64,000 nucleotides of DNA from Rhytidiadelphus loreus (lineage: Eukaryota > Streptophyta > Bryopsida > Hypnales > Hylocomiaceae), in contig OX344765.1 in the NCBI GenBank assembly GCA_947034895.1, positions 10,359,001 through 10,423,000 on the forward strand, in the 5' to 3' direction. The notes beneath the pieces are model-generated. The model was not told where the DNA came from and searched no databases. It saw only the letters and a list, made by a program, of their open reading frames with translations. Position 1 is the stretch's first letter. Each line of letters begins with the position of its first letter. Below, in pieces: positions 1-10,849 of this stretch. The translations under genes were made by a program, and so were the position numbers.

Positions 1-783
1 ACTTGTCTGCAAAAGGCTGTCTGTCTATTACTGTATGTAAGCACCGTGACTCTAATAGAGAATTTCTTAAAAAAAGATCTGAATAAGTGTATGTTAACAA
101 TGTGAGAGCAAGAAAAAAGTAGATTGGAAGGAGAGTTAGATCGAAGTTGCCTGTGTATATGCGATTTGAGCTTTGAGCTCGTTGCATTCGGTGAAGTTCT
201 GTGCGAGTGTGCACGTTGGAATCTTCAGATCCAGTTGTGTGTGGGCAAGTTTGGGACGTTCTTGTGTTGGCAGCACTGCTTCTCATATCCACCAACACTT
301 GGAAAGAGTACAGATCTTCTAACAGGATAGATAGCCCAATGCTTCAGAATCAATCCTTGAATTGGAAGCGCCACCCCTATCGCTTGTCGCGCCTCCAATC
401 TGCTCTTGAGGTTGTGTGCAGCTAGATCTTGTGTGCTCTAAAGAGAAACTAGGTTGCACGGAACTCAGATCGAAACTCTCACACATTCAGATCTCGTTCT
501 AAAGAAAGTTGCGAGTGAGATTGGAGCTTAGATCTAGAACTTTCACCTTCAGATCCAACGCTCTGTAAGTTGCAAGAGAAGGTTGCTACCAGATCTGGTT
601 GCATTCGAGGCTAGTTGAGCGACCTGCACAGTTCCACTCAGTCCTGGCGACACAAACTCTGGTCCCTCTGATCCTCACCACACCACCTACTCTCAGCTCT
701 CAGATGACCCTAATCATTCTCAGACCATGGACTGAAAGTCTAATGTTCTGCTGTGAACAAGTTGGAACAGTTTGAAGTTTGAC
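1..783. other. Gene-free flank rich in AGATC words
   Basis: No convincing gene. Short open frames at 124-425 have no recognisable protein character. The stretch contains about ten AGATC words (near 76, 138, 228, 313, 425, 468, 490, 530, 551 and 592), often preceded by C or T and close to GTTGCA or GAG-rich words. This looks like a badly decayed short-period repeat. Confidence 0.4.
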
Positions 784-1616
784 AAGATCAAGTGAGTAAC
801 AATCTACTCATCTTTCTGCTACAATAATCATTCAGTGACCACGTATTGGAAGGAATAAGCTGACAACATGCATGAAAAAGGGAAGCCGGATGATCTTTCC
901 ATATCGAAGTTCACTTTGAATTCATGTTGCCATTCGAAACCTCAATAGTCACATCGTGTTCAATCCTGCTCAATCAATCATTTGCCAGCTTCATTAATCG
1001 ATTACCAGTTCTGAAACAAAGGAGACGAGATTCTCGAAACACCGACCAAATGGATGATTGTCAAAGTAAAATGTTGTTACACCGGTACAATTCTCCACAC
1101 GGTAGTCACCCAACTAACTAATAAACAACTAATTAACAGTGAAGACGAAGAAGAAGACTAGACCTAAGAGGCTAAGCTAAGACCAACCTGAGTGCAGAGC
1201 CACGGGAGTTTAATGACTACTCCACATGGACGAAGATAGCATTCCAAGTGCTACCATAAAAAAAGTCTAAACCGAAGGAATCCCTTCCGCAGAGGGATCA
1301 TTCACAATTCAGTTGAAGACTACTCGATCTTCCTGTGCTATATACACATTTCAAATTCGAAGGCAACTGTTTCACTCAAGAATTACCTAGACTTGAGGAG
1401 AGGGGAGTCAGAACCCATTATGACTCTTTTCATCTTTGTGAGTCAAAAATGCAAAACTGAATGTTGTAATTGATGCAGACAACCTGCATGAAGTCTCATA
1501 CCGTGCTCACCGCTCCCACCAATATATCCATGCCATTTTTCAGCTGCTGCAATCCATGGGCTTTGGTGTTGTGGTTTTCCGATGAATGAAGTCGAAGGAG
1601 GACACATCTATCTACT
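784..1616 (-). repeat. Duplicated 3' flank of the OSCA/ERD4-like gene, copy 1
   Basis: This stretch matches 5151-5974, which lies immediately 3' of the channel gene on the minus strand. The match begins at GATCAAGTGAGTAACAATC and ends at ATCTATCTAC, where copy 2 has the TAG stop codon (5971-5973) of the channel gene. The last 420 or so bases are nearly identical. The first 400 differ by small indels and substitutions. No channel exon sequence is present in this copy, so it is a partial duplication of flank or 3' UTR only, lying 3' of the gene at 1962-3469. Confidence 0.9.
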
Positions 1617-1961
1617 GTACAATACTGCACCCTCTCAATCCCATCTCTTCCAACCCTGTGAATATGAGCATGACATGGACATCAAAGAAACAAAAGGGTG
1701 CAAACTAAAAAGACTGTTGGAACATGGATCCATCTATTTTGTGATTCTGATATTGATCCAGTTGTACATACTGATAGACTAGCGTACTTACCATAAGCTC
1801 TTGTTAGCAGAAGCGTATAACTGAGGACTATCAAGCAACACTCGCTACAACTGGAGTGAACTACCATGAAGTCCACCCCTCTGGGAACATATTTACTACA
1901 AAATCTTTACAAACGATTTTACATCGAGACAAACTTATGAAATAACGTATCTGAAGATTCT

Positions 1962-3469
1962 TCACTCCAGAAGAGGGAAAAACAGAAAAATGAAGAGCCA
2001 GCCACCCCAGTTCTGAAGAAATGGGAACAAAGCAACCAAGAAACGAACAAACAAAGGCTTCTCCTTTTTCCTGCTCCATCCTAGCTTTGATGATCGCCTT
2101 GTCCTACGAACAGGCATCCTCCCACGCCTGTCAGCTTCCAAGTCCTCCCGGCCTCCCATGCTCACACCCTGCCCAGCTTGTTGACTACCCTGTCTTGATA
2201 CAGGTCCATTAATATTTGAATCGACATCTGAATAAGGGAAAGGCTCTGCAGGACTGTTGTCATAAGAAGCAGGCTTTTTGTATCTGTAAGGTTGTCCGTT
2301 GTCACGTTCGCCACCCCAGCTTGAATATGCATCTTCTCTTTCATCAGAGCTGAAGTCGTAGGCTTCCGCTTTGCGTCTTCGCTTCTGAGAAGGAGATCCT
2401 GCAACATCCAAGAATGAACGCCAGAGCTCATTCACAGATGGACCAACAGCTCTCTGAACTGCAGCAAGACCTAACAATACAATCACAGGATTGCCGAGTA
2501 ACCAAGGCAAGACTATAAGAGACAGTCGTATTCCCCAGCACAGCGATGAGAACACCTGGCCCTGCAAAACCTGCTCCGATGTGAGCCAAGTTCGGGCATA
2601 TGCACAAGTCACTCTTCTGATTGTTCCAAACAGTCCGAGATTTCAAATTTGAGAAGCCACGAAATTCAGTAAAACATAACTTGGTCTGAATAGGAAGATG
2701 CTGATGCCACTGCTGGAACAAAGAGAACGACTGGATTACTATTCCTAGTACATGAATAACTATTAAAGAGCTAAATCTAAAAACAATACTAGAGGATAAA
2801 GTGAACAAGATCTCAAATAATACTAGAGAATTGACTAGTTGGCATGGGCAGTACTTCCCATTGACTAAGTTTTGTTTACCGTACTAGAAATCGTAAGAAA
2901 GCCCAACTGCATTGCATTGTCACTAACAATTCAAACTCTGATTCTATAATTTGACCTAAATACGAATACTGGCATTTCAAGGAACTTCAAAGAATAGACT
3001 GCTGCTGGAGAAAGAAAAATCAGAGAAAGTTCCCAACTCACGGATTTCGAGTTACCATACTCCTTATCTTCGTCGTCTTCCTCCTCGTCCTCCGTTTCCC
3101 CATCATCATAGTCGTATTTAGGTTTCCACCACGGCAGCTCCTCTTCTGCTTTGACCTTCTTCTCTCCCTTTCGGTTCTCTCGGGAATTAAACGTCCATTC
3201 CTTCTTCAAGGCGTCAACCAGCCAGGAGTCGACGCCAATTGAGAAGACGACTCTCTGCCATCTGAACGATTTCTGTTCTTCCTGCGAACGCTCTCCACAT
3301 TTGAATCCCAAAGTGGATTCATCCCAGACCCATCGCCTTCGCTATCACGTTCAGACCTCGAGCTCTGGTACCTCTCGATCCCTTCCTGTCGTACTCCTTC
3401 CCCGTGAATCCCTTGAGATTCCATTGCACTTCTCCCTCGGTATGCATGTCCAATTCAAAGGCCTTGATC
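1962..3469 (-). CDS. Conserved plant membrane protein (unknown function), apparent frame break
   Basis: I do not recognise a named family, but two blocks look like real coding sequence. The upstream block, about 3469-3042, follows a possible acceptor TTCTCTAG. It reads a stretch with FELDMHTEGEVQWNLKGF and LNVIAKAMGLG, meets TGA, and continues in another frame with WDESTLGF, VDSWLVDALKKEW and a very acidic tail (DDGETEDEEEDDED). The block ends at a good donor, TCC-GTGAGT (3041). The second exon, 2561-1962, starts after TTTTGCAG and keeps phase 0. It encodes a hydrophobic segment (LSLIVLPWLLGNPVIVLLGL), a Ser/Arg-rich linker and a C-terminal basic plus hydrophobic end (RFLVALFPFLQNWGGWLF). The first exon, which may carry a targeting peptide, was not located. 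The frame change near 3320 is a mutation, an assembly error or an unseen tiny intron. Confidence 0.5.
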
Positions 3470-3723
3470 CTAGAGAATGTATGTTGTATAACCTACAAAA
3501 GCTCATGGAGACAAAAGAGGATGATTGTCTTCAATCCTTCACTGATTCTGAAACCAAACCACAGCACCAGCAACTCAGCTGAAGAACGCTGCTCCACGAT
3601 TCTACATCAAACATCATCAAACTATCGATCTCCAACGAAAACCGCAAGGGCGGACCACCGTAAACCCTAGTCCCGACCAAAACTCCGACCCTCAGCAAAA
3701 TTACAATTGTGTTAAACAGTCTG
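3470..3723. other. Probable 5' part of the 1962-3469 gene
   Basis: Moderately GC-rich sequence between the first recognisable coding block and the AT-rich repeat. It probably holds the 5' UTR, a first exon or the promoter of the minus-strand gene. No start codon could be chosen with confidence. Confidence 0.35.
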
Positions 3724-5150
3724 CATACCAAAAAAAAAGGCATGTTGTACATCATTGTATAAGATAATTCAATGAAAGTTGTATAATAAATATCTTCAAA
3801 AATTGTCAATTGAAGAACTGTAATTAGGAATTGTTCTTAATTTAAATTGTTTGACACAAATAAATGAACATGATAAGAATACACGACATTAGGTGATTAC
3901 AATGAAATTTCATTCCTTTGATTCACAATGTATGTGAAAGGCCCTTCATGTAGTCTAATATCATCTCTATTTCATTTAGTAATGTAATGTTCCTATTGTG
4001 TCAAGAATCCAAAGTATAAAAATGCCTAATCACTTTTGTAATGATATTCAAAATTTTATAAAACATCAATCAATTCTAGATGAATGGTGTAGTGTTTGGG
4101 TTTAAAGGTCAATTGAATAAAGTCAAAAGCAATGAGAGATTCATGCATATGCCTAATGGCCTTTAATAAATATGGAATGGACTGAAGAGCTTCAACACAT
4201 GCCTAAATCCTTGGTTACAATGAACATGAAATGGGGTGAGGGATCACACACACACACATCTATTGAACTCCTTGGTCTCAATAAACACGAGATAGAGTGA
4301 AGGGGTATGGCACATGCATAAACCCTTGGTTACAACAAACATTAGATGGAGTGGGGGAGTCCAGTACATGCCTAATCCCTTAGTTAAAATAAATGTTCAC
4401 TAGAAGAAAGCCTTAATTGTCTAAAATGGTTTTGTACTAAATCCATGGTAATTTTATTATGATTAAGAAAGTTGTATTAGTTTGAACACAAATATATAAC
4501 AAAAAACATTTCAAACAATAGATGTTCTTTTTTAGTGATTAGACAAAGTGAGGCGGTCATGCAAATGTTTAACCCCTAAAATTCTTCGGCTATTTTTACA
4601 AAAAGTATCCAAAATTGCCACTTTCTAGGGCATTGAGCATAATTGAAAAATCAAAATATTTTTCAAACTTCAAACATACAAATTTATACGGAGTACTAGA
4701 CTAGGAATGTATGGAAAAATTTCAACCCATTTGACAAGAAAGATTGCAAGATTATAACATTTTGAAATTAGAAGAAAATAAATTTTGGATCCTAAACAGA
4801 AGGGTGAGTATAGTTTGATTAGAGAAAGGGGCACTATCCAACTTTGGAAATTCTCACTATTGTGTAGATAGTTATGTTAGTTACTTGCTTGCAAATTTTC
4901 CATGATAATAGAGGTCTCTAACATACCCCAAATCACCTTGCATTGAGAAAATGTCCCCCAAAAGCAACTACAAGAGCAAGATTTCAAGTGGAAGAGGAAG
5001 TACAAACACTAAAACATTGAGAAAATGCACATGAGCAAGATTTCAAGGTTAGCATGGCAGCCATTCAAGACACGATAATCTAGGGATGTTTGTACAATTT
5101 AATTGTTTCGATACCCTGTACTGCCCCTCCAAGCATGTTTTGAAACTTGC
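3724..5150. repeat. Long dispersed repeat block P, copy 1
   Basis: This block is collinear with 12304-13445 and then with 15131-15257 plus 15661-15790. Shared landmarks in order are CATTGTATAAGATA, AAATTTCATTCC, TTTATAAAACAT, the 54-bp minisatellite, TTTCTAGGGCAT, GTTATGTTAGTTACTTGC and CAAGAGCAAGATTTC. There are many small differences. No coding sequence is seen. It supplies empty-site information for insertions in the other copy. Confidence 0.8.
4160..4395 (+). repeat. 54-bp minisatellite array 1
   Basis: About four diverged units, each beginning near CCTTGGTTACAATAAACATG and continuing with GATGGGGTGAGGG and ACATGCCTAA. Two internal units are 54 bp. One unit is expanded by a CA microsatellite (4240-4257). 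Confidence 0.75.
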
Positions 5151-5974
5151 CATGATCAAGTGAGTAACAATCTACTCATCTTTTGGTTACAATAATCATT
5201 CAGTGACCACGTATTGGAAGGAATAAGCTGACAACATGCATGAAAAAGGGAAGGGATGACCTTTCCATATCGAAGTTCACTTTGAATTCATGTTGCCATT
5301 CGAAACCTCAATAGTCACATCGTGTTCAATCCTGCTCAATCAATCATTTGCCAGCTTAATTAACCTGTTACCAGTTCTGAAACAAAGGAACCGAGATTCT
5401 CGAAACACCGACCAAATGGATGATTGTCGAAGTACAGTACAACGTTGTTGCACCCGTACAATTCTCCACATGTCAACTAACTAATTAACAACTAATTAAC
5501 AGTGAAGACGAAGAAGAAGACTATACCTAGGGGGCTAAAACCAACCTGAGTGCAGAGCCACGGGAGTTTAATGACTACTCCACATGGACGAAGATAGCAT
5601 TCCAAGTGCTACCATAAAAAAAGTCTAAACCGAAGGAAATCCCTTCCGCAGAGGGATCATTCACAATTCAGTTGAAGACTACTCGATCTTCCTGTGCTAT
5701 ATACACATTTCAAATTCGAAGGCAACTGTTTCACTCAAGAATTACCTAGACTTGAGGAGAGGGGAGTCAGAACCCATTATGACTCTTTTCATCTTTGTGA
5801 GTCAAAAATGCAAAACTGAATGTTGTAATTGATGCAGACAACCTGCATGAAGTCTCATACCGTGCTCACCGCTCCCACCAATATATCCATGCCATTTTTC
5901 AGCTGCTGCAATCCATGGGCTTTGGTGTTGTGGTTTTCCGATGAATGAAGTCGAAGGAGGACACATCTATCTAC
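5151..5974 (-). repeat. 3' flank/3' UTR of the OSCA/ERD4-like gene, duplication copy 2
   Basis: This is the presumed source copy of 784-1616, directly adjoining the TAG stop of the channel gene. It probably contains the channel's 3' UTR and polyadenylation region. Confidence 0.85.
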
Positions 5975-8900
5975 AACGCACTGTCGACCGTGGATTCCAG
6001 TTTGGACGCGAGGTTGGAGTGTTTGTCCCGGATGCCGGGATGGCCTTCTTGCAAACAAGGTGGGGTATAAGCCTCAATGATCGCCTCGTAAGACGGCTTG
6101 GCTTTGGGCACCTCCGCGGCCACCCACAGGGACACGACAGCGATGGACGGCTCGTAGTTGTTTCGGCAGAAGACGTAGAACACCGCCGTGCACACGGGCA
6201 GCACCACCAAGATGGGCGTGAAGGGAAACTCCTTCACGCCAAAGTAGCCCAGCGCTGTGATCTGCGCCACCAGCAGCGCCGCCAGAATGCGGTTGTGGAT
6301 GTGCGGCCACATGCTCCCGTGGCTCTCGAACTCCCGAACTTGCACGTTCAACGCCTGCACGTATGCAACAATTGCAAGTCCAGTAGTCAATTAGTTAATT
6401 GCTGATTTGTCAGAGTCCAATACTTGTGAGCACTTCAAGAATTAATAGAGGATCTTTGCAAAACGATATTTCAAATATAACTCTATAATGATGGATGTGT
6501 CCAGCTAGTACTTCAATCCACACAATTAATCGATCATTGCAGGGGGGCGATTTGGGAAACAATCGACAGAATTGCGCTGTATATTGAAATTGACAGACCA
6601 AGCTAGACCCCTGTTGCAGAAAAGGTGTGGAAAACTTCTTAAAGAATAATATACTAGTTACGAACTCAAAAAGGAATTGATTGATTGGCAATTAAGCCGC
6701 TTGTCATGCACTTTGGCACTATTAGTGTGAACGAAGCATGTGCAGTTGCAACAAAAATGGTGTCCGATCGATCCGTCATGAAATTGAAGCAAAGAGAAGA
6801 GAATACTGATCTGACCTGGTTGCGCATGATCAGCCAGCCAAGCGCGTAGTACAGGAAGGCGAAGGGGAGAATCATGGGCGCAATCACGGCGTAGCACAGA
6901 CACAGCGTCAAAATGAGCAAATCGCTCGCAATGCTCTTGTGGTACGTGAACGGCCCGGGCGCCCACGCCTCCTTGAGCTCCCTCTCCGTCTTGCACTTCC
7001 ATCTCCGCTTGACCGTGAACAGCAGCAGCGGCAGCACCCGCGAGAGCTCCAACCCATACCCAATGAAGAACTTCAACGCCACATACGTGATGTAGTAGCT
7101 CGCCACCGGGGGCAGCTTGGAACCGAACAGCTGCACCACTTGGCTGGCCGAGAGCTCGCTCTGGTTGATCAGCACCTTCACGCTGGCGAGGTTGGAGAAC
7201 ACAGCGCCGAAGATGGTGACCCCCAGGAAGACGTTGAAGATGATGAAGTAGAAGTACTTCGCGGAAGCCGAGCGCACCACCTGCGCCTGCGACGCGAACC
7301 CCTCGGCTTGCGAGAGGAGCAGCATGAGCTTGGGCAGGAGCGCCAGGAAGAGCAGAAGCGCCAGCTGGGGCAGGTAGGCCGAGATGACATCGCTGAGCAC
7401 AGGGATCTTCTGCACCGAGCGCACGAACGGCAGCAGTTTCTCCAGATTCTCCAGCGTCGTGAGGGAAGCCACGAACGCGATAGGGATCATGTAGAACACC
7501 ACCAGGAAGAATGTGAGGACGTTGACGAGAGTCCGGCGTGTGGCACGGTTCCACTGGGGGACGTAGAGAGAGCCCCAGCAGGTTTCCTCGGGCTCCGGGG
7601 CTTGACTAACCTTCCATCGCAGCGCGTGCGGCGCGTGCACGACCTGCAGACAAAAATCAAGTCAGTCAAGGCGATCGAAGGATATGTCCATTTCTTCCTC
7701 GTCATTTCACAAGCAAGGGGGGTGCATTTTAGAAAAAACATCTCAAGTACCTTCAAACGCGAAGCGCAGAGGTTTGTGACACGCATCTGAATCTCATATC
7801 TGAATCTTCCCTAAATTTAAGAGCTCTAGCATTTCAAAATGGTTACTCAACTAGGAACCTCCTCAGTTCGACAAGCATCTCAAGAACTGGAGCGGTTTGA
7901 GATACTCCCCCGCTTAAAACTTTGATATTATTCTCATATGTGAAAGCAATGAATCATTCGGTTGAGGAGCTCTCCATTAGCTTAACTTTGCAAAATAAGA
8001 TGTTCGGGATTTGTTTTCAGTCAATTCAATTCAGAGGGTACTCAAGAAGGAATCTCTAAAATGTTATGTGAGATTGGAAGCTGTAACGAAGGTTTCAAAG
8101 GGGTTTAGGGTACCTGAGAGGCTTCTGTAGCGGAGCGGCGATCGTTGAAGATGACGAAAGCGGCATCTTGTTCACAATCTTCGCGAGTTCGTTTCTGCTC
8201 CTCCTGAAGTTCCGGAAGAAGCTCCTGGCTCTTGGCCCGCCAGTACTCGATGGAGTCCACCTTCGGACCCAGCAAGCCCTTGAACCCCGTCTTGTGCATG
8301 GGCCGCTCCCCTTCACCGCCTTCACCGCCTTTACCGCCTTCACCGCCTTCACCACCTTCACCACCTTTACCGCCTTCACCACCTTTCTTCTTCTTCGACA
8401 GCTCCCAAACCCCCTCCGCGTGCTCCAACGCTCGCAACGCTTTCTCCCGTTCACTGAACAGCTTCTCGGCCTAAGCAATAATTCCAAACATGTTAGCCAC
8501 GGCCCTTCACGTATCATGAAATGTGTACATTCTCAATTTCCCATTCGCGATTGAGGACATAGCTGCAAAACTCAATCTAGTTTGAAGAAAGACTGGATTG
8601 ATGTTACTCACCTTTTTGACGTTGTGCACGAGTTGTACGCGGTTGTAAGCAGCGGGATGAGTTCGAGCGAAGAACTGCTCCACTTGCTGGATGCGGCTTT
8701 CCTTGCCTGTGTGCTTGGGAATGTCCCGCACGAGCACCGTGAACTGTTGCGGGCGAGCGTAGGCGGACGCTTGCTCTCGGTCGCGCATGTCCACCACCAG
8801 ACGAAACGATCTCCATAGCACGAAGTATGTCACCAGCGACACCCAGAATATGCCTATGAAGAAACCCCATATCTTGTTGCTGTTTGGCTGCATGCGTGTT

Positions 8901-10539
8901 CACAGCAATTCCAATCAAAATTTCATGAGGTAACTACAACTAATTTGTACAATTGAAGCATTGAATACAGGACCTATTATTACTGATTAGATTGGCCAAT
9001 TTTCTTTTTCTTCTTGCCAGTAATTACTAGGAGATTCTAAAGCAACTGAATGGAATCTAATGCAAAGATTCATTCCGTGTTAACCTCGACTCATTGGGCT
9101 GTTCATCAACAGACTGGGGTACCTCAACGTTGCCCATTCCCAAATTATCGAATTTGGTGGATGTGAAATTCGCAACTTTGCTCTTCTGCTCCTGATTGTA
9201 GTTGCTGGTCGCCGAGAGCGTAATCAACACAGGTACACAAAAGAGCGACGACAAGATGATGATCTTGAGAGCTGCAAAACAGGAAAAAAAATGTACCAAC
9301 AATCATCAAGCATTTTTCCGTAAAGGAAATTAAAGATTGAAAATAGAGCTCGGAATAAATCCAAATCATGGCCACTGATCTCTGAATCGAAACGAGATAG
9401 TCTACTATCCCCCCAATATTCGTCTACAACCTTCCACTATGAGGGATTGCATTAGAACTTCTTTCCTGTTGATAAAAATCTGATCTTACGTGAGTTCAGT
9501 ATTGGGTTTATAGTACCCAAAGTGATCACTCCGTTTACAAAATCCAAAAACCACACATTTTAAAATGCTTAAAATGTAGCAAATAGTATCTTCTTCCTGA
9601 GAATTGCAGTAAAGTAATGAAGAATCTTTCTTAGCTAATTTCAAATCAGCAAAATTTAATCAAGCAGATCCATAATTAAGGCTCTCGACAAGATTCAGCG
9701 AAGGCTCTGTATAAGACTAATGCTTGAAACGACACTGTAAATAGGAATCTATCCTCTACCTCAGAATTACTTATCTCAAGTTTATCTCAAACAAGAAGAA
9801 TGTTTAAAGTGACACAATCGGTATCCTCTTTTCTTAAAACTGTAGTAAGAGAAAATTCATGAAGAATCTTTCTCAGATAATTTTTAAGTTACCACAATCG
9901 CGCGCGCATTTCCACAATCCAACTGTCGATCAATGAAGGATCCAAGACTAATGCTTAAAGTGACGCAAATAATATCCTCTTCCTTGTAGCCACAGTAAGA
10001 AAATTCATGAAGAGTCTTTCTTAGCTAATTTTAAGTTACCATAATCACGCAGATCCACAATCAAGGCTCTTGTCAAAATTAAATGAAGGCTCCAACACTA
10101 ATGCTTAAAATAACACAAGTAATGTCCTCTACCTTAGAACTGCAGTAAGAGAAATTTCAAGAAAATCTTTTTCAACAAATTTCAAGCACACAGACCAAAG
10201 GCTCTTGTCAAGACTCAGAGAAGGTGAGAGACTGAGTGTTCGGGCAACCAAGCATGATCGATCCATACCTGCGGTGAAGAGGTGCAAATAAACCGCAGCA
10301 TCCAAGCCCGCCACGGCGACGATATCATCGTCGGTGGCTTTGAAACTCTCAACGATCCACGCAAGAGGACCGCGGCGTTTGGCCAAAGCAGCCCCGTCCT
10401 CGCCGCGGAGCACTCGCAGAGGGTAGTAGACCACGGCGTTCTCCGGTCGACGCGACAGGATGGAGTACGCCAAAATCAGAATGCAAAACACCACGAACGA
10501 AGTCACCAAGGAGGTGATGAACGACGCCTGGGCCACCAT
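5971..10539 (-). CDS. OSCA/CSC1 family calcium-permeable channel, ERD4-like
   Basis: This protein is expected to form an osmosensitive or mechanosensitive cation channel of the OSCA/TMEM63 family, closest in feel to plant ERD4 (OSCA3.1). Exons on the minus strand are 10539-10269, 9271-9123, 8887-8612, 8470-8114, 7643-6816 and 6354-5971. All introns are GT-AG and the phases (1,0,0,0,0) are consistent, giving 2265 nt and 754 aa. The N-terminal hydrophobic helix starts right after MVAQ. Next come TM segments in exon 2 and exon 3 (WVSLVTYFVLW), the cytosolic PHM7-type loop (FTVLVRDIP and GPKVDSIEYW), and the RSN1_7TM core in exon 5 (FYMIPIAFVASLTTLENL, YFYFIIFNVFLGVT, YVALKFFIGYGLELSRVLPL). Exon 6 carries MWPHIHNRILAALL. 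The start was chosen because MVAQ aligns with the family's N terminus, although the frame stays open 67 codons upstream. The loop carries an unusual Gly/Glu/Lys repeat. The gene looks intact. Confidence 0.93.
8311..8386 (-). repeat. 9-bp coding repeat (GGE/GGK) in the channel loop
   Basis: About eight tandem 9-bp units read GGTGGTGAA or GGCGGTAAA on the minus strand. They encode GGE/GGK repeats in exon 4, around residues 261-287. The 9-bp period preserves the frame. The repeat lies in the cytosolic loop between the predicted helical hairpin and the GPKVDSIEYW motif. Confidence 0.9.
9564..10235. repeat. Tandem repeat (~150 bp) in intron 1 of the channel gene
   Basis: There are five head-to-tail units, each opening with AATGCTTAAA or a variant, at 9564, 9719, 9799, 9950 and 10100. 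The spacings are 155, 80, 151, 150 and about 136 bp. Shared internal words are ATCCTCT, GCAGTAAGA, AAGAATCTTTCTTAGCTAAT, CACAATC and AAGGCTC. The second unit is truncated. Confidence 0.88.
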
Positions 10540-10849
10540 CCCGACCAAATCCTCGCTTTTCACTTCCCAAGCCTCTCTCTCGATCACTTCTGCATCGCCT
10601 GATTGGTTTAAAAATCTCCCAAACGGCTCAAGCGTGCGGGTACTTAATGTATTAATTAAACCTATGATTTGAACCTCCTTGTGCACCACATCATCTCGCC
10701 ACTGTCGATGTAGATCGCGATTCTCACTCCGTGTTCTCAATCAACGTCGTATCGCCACACAACGCGGGAAGTAATCTTTTCGAAATTCGGGAGAATTGTC
10801 ACTAGTTCTTATGATGTACTGATTACTACTACAACCTCATCCCGCATCC
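10540..10849 (-). promoter_or_regulatory. 5' leader region of the channel gene
   Basis: The frame upstream of the chosen start codon is open to 10740, so this may be 5' UTR or an N-terminal extension. I saw no convincing TATA box. Confidence 0.35.

Noticed and set aside
3151..3582. 143-codon plus-strand frame
   Set aside because: Lies opposite the coding blocks of the 1962-3469 gene and has no recognisable motif. The minus strand has the conserved-looking blocks and good splice sites.
4570..4600. TTAACCCCTAAAATTC and its counterpart TTAGCCCCTAAAG at 13214 as TTAA-element ends
   Set aside because: Both sit at the equivalent point of block P next to minisatellite-like sequence, and no partner end was found for either.
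6658..7554. Second long minus-strand frame (298 codons) over the channel exon
   Set aside because: It overlaps the same exon in the wrong frame, is Ala/Arg/Pro/His-rich from composition alone, and the other frame matches the OSCA family throughout.
6939..7790. Long open frame on the plus strand (283 codons)
   Set aside because: It is antisense to exon 5 of the channel gene. The exon is GC-rich and codon bias keeps the opposite frame open. No family character.
8168..8554. Plus-strand frames rich in Phe-Thr-Ala or Pro-Pro-Ser repeats
   Set aside because: They are the complement of the GGE/GGK repeat in the channel exon.
9564..10235. Regularly spaced repeats resembling a CRISPR layout
   Set aside because: Units of about 150 bp are themselves homologous along their whole length with no unique spacers, and they lie in a plant intron.
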